14,190 nucleotides of DNA from an uncultured bacterium (GTDB taxonomy: Bacteria; Bacteroidota; Bacteroidia; Bacteroidales; Marinifilaceae), in NCBI GenBank assembly GCA_905215395.1, contig CAJMQA010000060.1, forward strand, positions 1-14,190, written 5' to 3'. Under the pieces are notes generated by a model. The model was not told where the DNA came from, searched no databases, and saw nothing but the letters and a program-made list of their open reading frames with translations. This document shows, one piece after another, positions 7,942 through 14,190 of this stretch; within the stretch, counting starts at the first letter, position 1, and each line of letters opens with the position of its first letter. The position numbers and the translations under genes were made by a program.

Positions 7942-10900
7942 ATGAATATTAAGATGAGAAAACTGTTTATACTTTTAACCTTGTGTTTGCCTTTGTTGGC
8001 AACGGCACAGAATATGCGGAAGATCAGCGGAAAGGTCTTGGAGGCTGCTACCGGTGAACCTCTTCCGGGTGCTACAGTATTTATTGACCCGAATGCCCCT
8101 GAGGCTAAGGAATATAATCCGGCGGGTACGGTAACGGATGTAAACGGGCATTTTGAACTGATCCTGCCTGCTTCGATAAAATATGTAGTGGTGAGTTTTA
8201 TCGGATATGAAGCTTTAAAACTGGATATTACCGGCAAAACAGAATTCACAGTACATTTGAAAGAAGAATTGAAACAGTTGGATGAGGTAATAGTTACCGG
8301 ATATCAGAAGATAGAAAAGCGGAAACTGACCTCTGCTATAACGACAGTTAAAACTGAAGATATAAAAAGTATAGGGGTACCGACTATTGACCAGATGCTG
8401 GAAGGACAGGTGGCCGGAATGATGGTGACTCCTACCAATGGTGCTCCGGGAGCTCCTGCCAAAATGCGTGTACGTAGTACTGTTTCATTGAGTGGTAGTA
8501 CTGACCCCCTCTGGGTATTGGATGGTGTGATTCTGGAAGGGAATGATATTCCGAAAGATTTCGGGGATAAAGATAATATTGATAATCTTTACAATACCTC
8601 TATTGCAGGTGTTAACCCTGCCGATATCGAGGATATTACCATTCTGAAAGATGCTGCAGCAACAGCTATTTACGGGGCACGTGCTGCGAACGGGGTAATT
8701 GTTGTGACGACCAAGAAAGGGGCTAAAGGGAAGATGCGGGTAAATGCTTCGGCTTCCCTTTTCGTGACAACGCGTCCTGATCTGGGGAAATTGAATCTGA
8801 TGAATGCTTCCGAGAAAGTGGACTTTGAACTGGGATTAGCTTCCCGTCCCGATTTCGGATACAGGAGTTATAAGGGCGGGGTATCCCGGATTCTTACCGG
8901 AGCCAATGAGTTGGATGCTTTTCAAAATGGAGGATTCGGCGCTTTGACTGCCGATACCCGGAATTCTATCAATATGTTGAGAAATCAGGGAGCTGATTGG
9001 GAAAAAGAGGTATATCAGAATGCATTGAACCAACAGTATAACCTGAGTTTTTCCGGTGGTTCTGACCAGGCGGCTTATTATTTCTCTGCCGGATATTTCA
9101 ATGAAGAAGGAACTACCATCGGAACCGGATTTGAACGTTTCAATGTAACCCTGAAAACAGATTTTAATCTGTTGGATAATCTGAAATTGGGGGTTGCTAT
9201 GTTTGTCAACCAGAATACCCGTAAAAGCTATATTACCGATACGGATGCATTTACCAATCCTGCGAATTATACCCGTTCCGTGAATCCTTACCGGGAGATT
9301 TATGATGAGAACGGGGATTATATCTATGACAAAGATATTGAAGGATATTCGGGCGAGGATCTGGATTTTAACCTGATCGAGGAAAGGGAAAATACGCATT
9401 ATTCCATGAAAAGCCTTTCGCTCAGACCTATGCTTACTCTGGATTACAAACCTGCTTCCTGGCTGAAATTGTCGACTCAGTTTTCTATGCAACTGGATCG
9501 GGATAAAACTGAGAAGATGGCAGAGAAGGATACTTATTATGTGCGGAAATACCGTGAGTCAACTCGTTATTACGACAAAGGATACAAGTATTTTCTGCCT
9601 GATGGAGGGATCATACAGAACTGGAATAATGATATGAATCAATATCAGTGGAAATTACAAGGTGAATTTGCAAAAACATTTGCTGAGAAACACGATGTGG
9701 ATGTGATGGCAGGTATGGAAATGCGTGGAAGTAAAGCCACTAATATACACACCAAGGGATTTGGTTATGATCCCAAAGCCTTGACTACAGTAGGAATTGT
9801 CTTCCCTTCGCAGGCTACAGATGCGGCAGACAACGATGTGTTCCGCCAGTATAAGAAACAGATGTCGGAGGATCGCTTTCTTTCATATTATATGACTGCA
9901 TCATATACTTATGACAACCGGTACACCTTTTTCGGAAGCCTTCGTTATGACGGTTCCAATTTGTTCGGAGTTTCACGTAAGTATAAATATCTGCCTTTAT
10001 GGGCGGTTTCCGGTGCCTGGAATATCAATCGGGAAAGCTTTATGCAGGATGCTGATTGGTTGTCCAATTTAAAATTGCGTTTTTCCTATGGTATTCAGGG
10101 AAATGTAGATAAAAATACATCGCCTGCTATCGTGGGAAGTTGGGGAAATGCTACAATTCTGCCAGGTGTAAGTGAACCGACTATTGATGTCTCTTCACCG
10201 CCTAACCAGAATTTGCGCTGGGAAAAAACTGCCAATTGGAATGCCGGACTTGATATGGGAATTTTGAAAAACCGGATTTCATTTAGTATTGACGGATATT
10301 ATCGGCGTAGCAGTGATCTGATTGGTTTGCGGACTTTGCCCTCGGAAAACGGATTCGGTTCAACAACTATGAACTGGGCGCAGTTAACTAATAAAGGTTT
10401 TGAGTTTTCACTGTCAACTGTCAATGTGAAGACCCGTAATTTTCGTTGGGTGATGGACTTCAATATTGCACATAATAAGAGTAATATTGATAGGATAAAA
10501 GTGCGTGATGGAGATTATATGCCTTCCCGGGAAGGGTATTCGGTAGGGGCTAAGTTTGCATTAAAAACGGCAGGTTTGGATGAAAAAGGTATACCTATGT
10601 TCTGGAAAGGAGATCAGAAGGTGGCTTTTAATGATTTCTTTGATATTCAATATTCCGATCTGGGATTTATGGTATTTGTATCCGGAAGTAATCTTTCAAC
10701 GGATGAATTCAGAAAATTGTTTACCTATATCGGAACGGATGAACCGAAATTTACCGGTGGTTTTATCAATCGTTTTTACTATAAGAATTTTGACTTGACC
10801 GTATCGACTAGTTTTATTCTGAAGCAGACTGTACAGGAAACTCCCTTTTATAGTCCGACAAGAGTATCTCCCGGCTTAAATTATTCCCGGCGGATGATGG

Positions 10901-11268
10901 ACGTGTGGTCGCCCGAAAATCCGAACGGAAAATATCCGGCAATCTTAGGAGAAACGACCGAAGGGTATATGAATCTGGCTTATCAGTGGCTGGATGGCGG
11001 TGATCCTGCCAATACTTTCCGGAATTATGATATCTGGTATAAAGAGAGGAGCTACTTGCGGGTGAATAGTATCCGTTTGGGCTATACTTTACCGGAGAGC
11101 CTGACAAAGAAATTGCGTCTTGCCAATGCAAGAATTAGTTTTGAAAGCCGTAATCCTTTTGTATTCGGAACCAGTTATAAGGGCTATTTTGATCCGGAAA
11201 GTTACGGAAATATCTATGCACAGCCACAGCCTAAAACATTTTCATGTGGTTTGGATCTGACTTTTTAA
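7942..11268 (+). CDS. SusC/RagA-type TonB-linked outer membrane transporter
   Basis: The 1108-residue protein has a signal peptide ending near TAQ (21-23) and a carboxypeptidase-regulatory-like beta domain (about 27-107). A TonB-box-like DEVIVTGY (114-121) follows, then a plug with the family signature around GVNPADIEDITILKDAA (223-239) and IYGARAANGVIVV (243-255). The rest is a 22-strand-type barrel ending in phenylalanine (GLDLTF), as needed for barrel assembly. It should form a lidded complex with the SusD-like protein encoded 23 nt downstream and import a bulky substrate using TonB energy. The start is uncertain: ATG at 7954 gives MRKLFILL, an equally good signal peptide, and a seven-codon ORF (7929-7952) ends 1 nt before it. 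The substrate cannot be read from sequence. The adjoining protease suggests peptides. Confidence 0.96.
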   Translation: MNIKMRKLFILLTLCLPLLATAQNMRKISGKVLEAATGEPLPGATVFIDPNAPEAKEYNPAGTVTDVNGHFELILPASIKYVVVSFIGYEALKLDITGKTEFTVHLKEELKQLDEVIVTGYQKIEKRKLTSAITTVKTEDIKSIGVPTIDQMLEGQVAGMMVTPTNGAPGAPAKMRVRSTVSLSGSTDPLWVLDGVILEGNDIPKDFGDKDNIDNLYNTSIAGVNPADIEDITILKDAAATAIYGARAANGVIVVTTKKGAKGKMRVNASASLFVTTRPDLGKLNLMNASEKVDFELGLASRPDFGYRSYKGGVSRILTGANELDAFQNGGFGALTADTRNSINMLRNQGADWEKEVYQNALNQQYNLSFSGGSDQAAYYFSAGYFNEEGTTIGTGFERFNVTLKTDFNLLDNLKLGVAMFVNQNTRKSYITDTDAFTNPANYTRSVNPYREIYDENGDYIYDKDIEGYSGEDLDFNLIEERENTHYSMKSLSLRPMLTLDYKPASWLKLSTQFSMQLDRDKTEKMAEKDTYYVRKYRESTRYYDKGYKYFLPDGGIIQNWNNDMNQYQWKLQGEFAKTFAEKHDVDVMAGMEMRGSKATNIHTKGFGYDPKALTTVGIVFPSQATDAADNDVFRQYKKQMSEDRFLSYYMTASYTYDNRYTFFGSLRYDGSNLFGVSRKYKYLPLWAVSGAWNINRESFMQDADWLSNLKLRFSYGIQGNVDKNTSPAIVGSWGNATILPGVSEPTIDVSSPPNQNLRWEKTANWNAGLDMGILKNRISFSIDGYYRRSSDLIGLRTLPSENGFGSTTMNWAQLTNKGFEFSLSTVNVKTRNFRWVMDFNIAHNKSNIDRIKVRDGDYMPSREGYSVGAKFALKTAGLDEKGIPMFWKGDQKVAFNDFFDIQYSDLGFMVFVSGSNLSTDEFRKLFTYIGTDEPKFTGGFINRFYYKNFDLTVSTSFILKQTVQETPFYSPTRVSPGLNYSRRMMDVWSPENPNGKYPAILGETTEGYMNLAYQWLDGGDPANTFRNYDIWYKERSYLRVNSIRLGYTLPESLTKKLRLANARISFESRNPFVFGTSYKGYFDPESYGNIYAQPQPKTFSCGLDLTF

Positions 11269-11291
11269 TGAATGAATAATAACAACCGAAG

Positions 11292-12632
11292 ATGAAACGA
11301 ATATATATTTTGTTATTGTCAGCTTTGACTCTGGGGGCGACATCGTGCAATTATTTGGATGTGACTCCTCCCGGAAAAGTGATTCCTACGAAGGTGAGTG
11401 AATACCGGGCATTGATGACCTCTGCGTATCAGGCTTATCCAAAGTTTAAACATTTGTTAAGTGTCCGCTCAGATGAGGTATTTCCTCTGAAAGACAAGGA
11501 GTTGGCTTATGACTATTATCTCGATATTGCCACCTGGAATGATGTAAATCCGAATACACAGACTACTTCTTTTCCCTGGGAATCGGTTTACAAGGTTATC
11601 TTCTATGCCAATACAGTGATCGACGGAGTTATGGGAGCTGAGGTGGACAACAGGGAGGATCCGAAAGAACAGATTATGGCTGAGGCGCTGACGATGCGCG
11701 CCTTTGCCCATTTTGAATTGCTGAATTTGTACGGAAAACCTTATAATGCAGCTACGGCAGCCATGGACAAAGGAATTCCATTGGCTACCCGTATCGATAT
11801 AGAGCAGACCTATGTTCCTGCTACTGTAGAGAAGGTATATGAACAGATATTGGAGGATTTGAATGAAGGGAACCGTTTGATGCAGGTAGAGGAACAGACA
11901 ACTAGCCGCCGTTACCGTTTTTCTAAAAAAGCTGCCAAAGCTTTGGAGGCGAGAATCCGTCTTTACCGTTCTGAATGGGAATTGGCCCTGAGTGCAGCTG
12001 AAGAGATTTTGCCTTCGTGTGTATTGGAAGATTTTAATAATACTTCTTATATAAATCCTTGGCAGATAGATTCAAAGGAATCAATTATGGCAATGGAGAG
12101 GGTAACATTGGATATTGCTAATATGATGTTTGTATTACCCACCCTTTTAAGCAAGTATGAACAAGGTAAAGATTTACGGTTTAACATGTTTGAAAATACC
12201 GGGACCTATTATCGTACCGATAAAGCTAATGCGGATAATATGAAGGTCACTTTCAGAAGTGCCGAAATTTATCTTATTGCTGCTGAAGCTGCGGCTCATA
12301 TCGACGGAAAATTGGGAGAAGCCAAAAAGCAGTTACTGGAGCTGATGAAAAACCGTTTGACGCCGGAATATTATGCAGCGAAAGCAGTTGAAGTGAGTGG
12401 GATGAATCAACAGGAACTGATTGCAGAAATTGCGGACGAGCGGGCCCGGGAACTAGCTCTGGAGGGACATCGCTGGTACGATTTAAGAAGAACTACCCGT
12501 CCGGAGATGATAAAAGATTATGACGACCGCAATGGTGATACTCAACGTGCTATGTTAACCCGGGACGATCCGCGTTATACGATCCGCTTCCCAAGGGAAG
12601 CAATTGAAAATAATCCGGATTTGAACAATTGA
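11292..12632 (+). CDS. SusD/RagB-type surface substrate-binding lipoprotein
   Basis: The 446-residue protein begins with a lipoprotein signal peptide (LTLGATSC, lipidated C19). SusD-family landmarks follow: NYLDVTPPGK after the cysteine, an ALTMRAFAHFELLNLYG helix pair (about 132-148), helical repeat segments near 205-235, the late motif ADERARELALEGHRWYDLRR (about 388-407), and a C-terminus ending RFPREAIENNPDLNN. Length is somewhat below the usual 480-600 residues, so some substrate-side loops are probably short. It would be anchored on the cell surface and act as the lid and capture protein for the SusC partner, 23 nt upstream. It is the last gene of the cassette and ends just before a strong terminator. 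Ligand unknown; a peptide is plausible from context. Confidence 0.95.
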   Translation: MKRIYILLLSALTLGATSCNYLDVTPPGKVIPTKVSEYRALMTSAYQAYPKFKHLLSVRSDEVFPLKDKELAYDYYLDIATWNDVNPNTQTTSFPWESVYKVIFYANTVIDGVMGAEVDNREDPKEQIMAEALTMRAFAHFELLNLYGKPYNAATAAMDKGIPLATRIDIEQTYVPATVEKVYEQILEDLNEGNRLMQVEEQTTSRRYRFSKKAAKALEARIRLYRSEWELALSAAEEILPSCVLEDFNNTSYINPWQIDSKESIMAMERVTLDIANMMFVLPTLLSKYEQGKDLRFNMFENTGTYYRTDKANADNMKVTFRSAEIYLIAAEAAAHIDGKLGEAKKQLLELMKNRLTPEYYAAKAVEVSGMNQQELIAEIADERARELALEGHRWYDLRRTTRPEMIKDYDDRNGDTQRAMLTRDDPRYTIRFPREAIENNPDLNN

Positions 12633-12640
12633 CCTGGTGT

Positions 12641-12675
12641 AAAAATGGTGAACAGCTTTGCGTTCACCATTTTTT
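12641..12675. terminator. Bidirectional intrinsic terminator between SusD and the response regulator
   Basis: AAAAATGGTGAAC (12641-12653) pairs perfectly over 13 bp with the complementary arm (12662-12674), closing an 8-nt loop, AGCTTTGC. A T-run follows on the plus strand and the A-run becomes a T-run on the minus strand, so it can stop both converging transcripts. The stop codon of the regulator gene (12676-12674) overlaps the edge of the stem. Confidence 0.88.
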
Positions 12676-13411
12676 ATTTGTTCAGCCATTCCTTAAACTC
12701 CCGTATTCTTTCTGTGGGGACAATAGCTTCAATATTGTCCGGAGGTGTAGGAGAGAGGATAATTTTGATGCGGCTGCCGGAATAGCGGATCATGTCTTTT
12801 ATGGCCGTATAGTTGATGATGAACTTCCGGTTGATCCTGAAAAAGAATTTCGGGTCGAGCCGTTCCTCTATTCCTGCAATGGTATAATCTACGATGTAAT
12901 TATTACCGTCGGTTGTATATAGCATGAGATACTTACCGTCGGCCATGAAGTAAGCAATTTCATCGGCTGTTACAGATTTGATTTTAGCACCTATCTGTAC
13001 CAGGAAACGTTCCTGATAGGTACCCGGAACTACAGTGGGTGTTACTGGAGAATGCTGGCTGAACCAGTTCCGTATTTTTGTTAAAGCTGAGGCGATTTCT
13101 TCCCGGTCAAATGGTTTCAGGATATAGTCAATACCCTGGTTTTTGAATGCCTGTAAGGCGTATTCGTCATAAGCTGTGATAAAGATGACCGGAACTTTTA
13201 CTTCAACCTGTTTAAAAATATCAAAACTTTGTCCGTCGCCCAAATGGATGTCGCTGAATATCAGATCTGTCTGATTTTCTCTTAACCAGGAGATACTTTC
13301 GCGTACAGAATCCAGCCGGGCGGTTACATGAATATCCGGGGCTGTTTCAGAAAGAACTTTCTCTAACTCCATGCTAGCCAGAGGTTCATCTTCAATAATA
13401 ATTGCATTCAT
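12674..13411 (-). CDS. LytTR-family response regulator
   Basis: The 245-residue protein has a receiver domain (about 1-118) with the acidic pair E7 and D8, the phospho-acceptor D54 in FSDIHLGD, T79 in FITAYD and K99 in LKPF. A linker follows, then a LytTR DNA-binding domain (about 138-245) with the typical IAYFMADGKYLMLYTTDG and FFRINRKFIINY patterns. Such regulators bind pairs of 9-bp direct repeats and are usually paired with LytS-type kinases. No kinase is adjacent. The kinase at 3680-5146 is the only candidate here, and a fitting repeat lies upstream of the cassette promoter. It converges on the SusD gene across the shared terminator. A weak -7-like TATCTTTA is seen at 13441-13434, about 23 nt before the ATG. 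Confidence 0.93.
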   Translation of the reverse strand: MNAIIIEDEPLASMELEKVLSETAPDIHVTARLDSVRESISWLRENQTDLIFSDIHLGDGQSFDIFKQVEVKVPVIFITAYDEYALQAFKNQGIDYILKPFDREEIASALTKIRNWFSQHSPVTPTVVPGTYQERFLVQIGAKIKSVTADEIAYFMADGKYLMLYTTDGNNYIVDYTIAGIEERLDPKFFFRINRKFIINYTAIKDMIRYSGSRIKIILSPTPPDNIEAIVPTERIREFKEWLNK

Positions 13412-13433
13412 ATCCAGAAACTAAGTAAGCTCC

Positions 13434-13441
13434 TAAAGATA
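13434..13441 (-). promoter_or_regulatory. Weak -7-like element of the response regulator gene
   Basis: TATCTTTA on the minus strand matches 7 of 8 positions of TAnnTTTG, about 23 nt before the regulator ATG at 13411. No TTTG stands at the expected -33 distance. Since a terminator separates the regulator from the upstream Bfd-like gene, some promoter is needed in this 106-bp gap, and this is the best candidate. Confidence 0.25.
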
Positions 13442-13483
13442 CGAAAAAGAAAGCTAGATAGTAAAGTATTTTCCGATAAAAAA

Positions 13484-13516
13484 GAAACCACCCTGATGCA
13501 TAAGGGCGGTTTTCTT
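13484..13516 (-). terminator. Intrinsic terminator of the Bfd-like gene
   Basis: On the minus strand ACCGCCCT pairs with AGGGTGGT (one G-U wobble) around an 8-nt loop, and the downstream strand runs into TTTCTTTTTT. On the plus strand the same position would be an A-C mismatch, so the hairpin works better leftward. It begins directly after the stop codon of the Bfd-like gene. Confidence 0.7.
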
Positions 13517-13517
13517 C

Positions 13518-13694
13518 TTATTTTCCGTTGATCTCGTCCAGAATTTCCTGAATCTGATCCTGGCAGCCTCCACATCCGGTTCCGGCATTAGTGGCTTCTC
13601 CGACCTCATCGACGGTTTTCAGACCTTGTTCACGGATAGCCTTTTCGATTTCTTCGCGGCTGACATCAAAGCAGTGGCAAATAATTTCACTCAT
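13518..13694 (-). CDS. Small (2Fe-2S)-binding protein, Bfd-like
   Basis: ATG at 13694-13692 opens a 58-residue protein with four cysteines in the BFD arrangement: CHC near the start (C6, C8) and GTGCGGC (C41, C44), joined by a helical segment (VSREEIEKAI). BFD-like domains bind one [2Fe-2S] cluster. In bacterioferritin-associated ferredoxin they pass electrons to release stored iron, and similar domains occur in NirB and NifU-type proteins. Here it is a stand-alone domain, near the usual size of 55-75 residues, predicted cytoplasmic. No ferritin gene is in view, so its partner is unknown. It has its own terminator and a palindrome over its likely promoter, which suggests regulation as a single gene, perhaps by iron or redox state. 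Confidence 0.9.
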   Translation of the reverse strand: MSEIICHCFDVSREEIEKAIREQGLKTVDEVGEATNAGTGCGGCQDQIQEILDEINGK

Positions 13695-13713
13695 AATGTT
13701 ACGTTTTAGATTT

Positions 13714-13746
13714 CTGTAAAATTACAGGAATCTTTACAGAATACAG
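13714..13746 (-). promoter_or_regulatory. Operator-like palindrome and half-sites over the Bfd-like gene promoter
   Basis: CTGTAA (13714-13719) and TTACAG (13722-13727) form a perfect 6-bp inverted repeat with a 2-bp centre. Two further half-sites follow: TTACAG (13734-13739) and ATACAG (13741-13746). The palindrome encloses the best -7 candidate on the minus strand, TAATTTTA (13724-13717), preceded 19 nt upstream by TCTG in place of TTTG. The layout suits a repressor that covers the promoter. Which regulator binds is not known. Confidence 0.4.
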
Positions 13747-13812
13747 AAGAATTTTGATATTATGAATTTATGAGTCTATCAGTAAAATTGATATTTAAAA
13801 AGTCTTTATTAT

Positions 13813-13833
13813 TTCATTCCTTCATTCCTTCAT
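13813..13833. repeat. Short tandem octamer at the end of the pseudouridine synthase gene
   Basis: TTCATTCC occurs twice in tandem, followed by a partial TTCAT. The tract covers the last codons and the stop of the pseudouridine synthase gene. Change in copy number by one 8-bp unit would shift the reading frame there and alter only the extreme C-terminus. Confidence 0.45.
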
Positions 13834-14190
13834 AGAATATTTTCCATAGCGGATCGGTCAAAGGAGGCTTGGCAGTGATGGTGATCATTTCCTGGCTTAC
13901 CGGATGTCTGAAACTGATGGAACGGGCATGGAGACCGATACCTCCGCCTTCGTTTGAACGCGGAAAACCATATTTCAGATCGCCTTTGATCGGGCAGCCG
14001 ATCTTTGCCAGTTGACAACGGATTTGGTGATGGCGTCCGGTGTAAAGTTTTACTTCCAGCAAATAGTATCTATTGGAGCTGCCCAATAGTTTGTATTCCA
14101 GAATTGCTTCCTTAGCTCCTGATTTAGGCGGGTTGTAAGCAGAAGGTTGATTTTTCTCGCTGTGCCGGACCAGGTAATGGGTTAAGACAG
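13814..14190 (-). CDS. RluA-family RNA pseudouridine synthase, C-terminal part (cut by the right edge)
   Basis: The frame is open from the right edge to TGA at 13816-13814, giving 124 visible residues. They include the conserved RluA-family region: HYLVRHSEKNQ, a YYLLEVKLYTGRHHQIRCQL block and IGCPIKGDLKYG, then GIGLHARSISFRHP. This corresponds to the GRxHQIR motif and the end of the catalytic domain of enzymes that convert uridine to pseudouridine in rRNA or tRNA. The catalytic aspartate (HRLD-type motif) and the start codon lie outside the window. A shorter frame beginning with TTG at 14086 is internal and not the real start. Which RNA site is modified cannot be told from this portion. A 119-bp gap separates it from the Bfd-like gene downstream. 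Confidence 0.92.
   Translation of the reverse strand, partial: VLTHYLVRHSEKNQPSAYNPPKSGAKEAILEYKLLGSSNRYYLLEVKLYTGRHHQIRCQLAKIGCPIKGDLKYGFPRSNEGGGIGLHARSISFRHPVSQEMITITAKPPLTDPLWKIFYEGMKE

Noticed and set aside
12629..12922. 97-codon plus-strand frame after the SusD gene
   Set aside because: It lies antisense to the LytTR regulator, crosses the terminator and has no family features. It is a shadow of the regulator gene.
13813..13833. Tandem octamer as a phase-variation switch
   Set aside because: There are only 2.6 copies and they sit at the extreme 3' end of the gene, so slippage would change only the last few residues. No role in switching is apparent.
14018..14086. TTG at 14086 as the start of the pseudouridine synthase
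   Set aside because: The frame is open through to the right edge with family-like residues (HYLVRHSEKNQ) upstream, so this is an internal codon of a longer gene.

Overview
The window looks like chromosomal DNA of an anaerobic gut-type Bacteroidota (order Bacteroidales). The evidence is a SusC/SusD pair, a LytS/LytTR-type two-component system, promoters with a TAnnTTTG -7 box and almost no Shine-Dalgarno sequences. GC content appears moderate, and a genus such as Odoribacter or Butyricimonas is only a guess. I see no rRNA, tRNA, CRISPR array, transposase or phage gene.

Left block (1-3577, minus strand). A compact operon reads leftward from a good Bacteroides-type promoter (2206-2236): an M29/NicX-like metal-dependent aminopeptidase homologue, then an M19 dipeptidase 2 nt later, then, 8 nt further on, the first 24 codons of an exported protein that runs off the left edge. 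Upstream of it is a separate gene for a protein of unknown function, with an N-terminal helix-turn-helix-like region and two diverged copies of a beta-rich domain.

Central block (3680-12632, plus strand). A membrane sensor histidine kinase of the LytS/His_kinase type is divergent from the HTH gene. It is followed by a promoter region and then a tightly spaced cassette: an exported metzincin-like zinc protease (DUF5117/DUF4953 type), a SusC/RagA-type TonB-dependent transporter and a SusD/RagB-type surface lipoprotein. No glycoside hydrolase is present, so the cassette is more easily read as an oligopeptide or protein uptake system (compare RagAB) than as a glycan utilisation locus. A strong bidirectional terminator closes it.

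Right block (12674-14190, minus strand). A LytTR response regulator converges on the SusD gene. It has no kinase next to it, so the kinase at 3680 on the other side of the cassette is the obvious candidate partner. An imperfect 9-bp direct repeat with a 12-bp spacer (5150-5158 and 5171-5179), the usual geometry of LytTR binding sites, lies just upstream of the cassette promoter. After the regulator come a 58-residue Bfd-like [2Fe-2S] protein, with its own terminator and an operator-like palindrome over its promoter, and the 3' part of an RluA-family pseudouridine synthase gene cut by the right edge.

Model (inference): the kinase senses a periplasmic signal and phosphorylates the LytTR regulator, which binds at 5150-5179 and switches on protease-SusC-SusD. 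SusCD would import peptides across the outer membrane, the protease would cut them in the periplasm, and cytoplasmic peptidases such as those of the left operon could finish the job.
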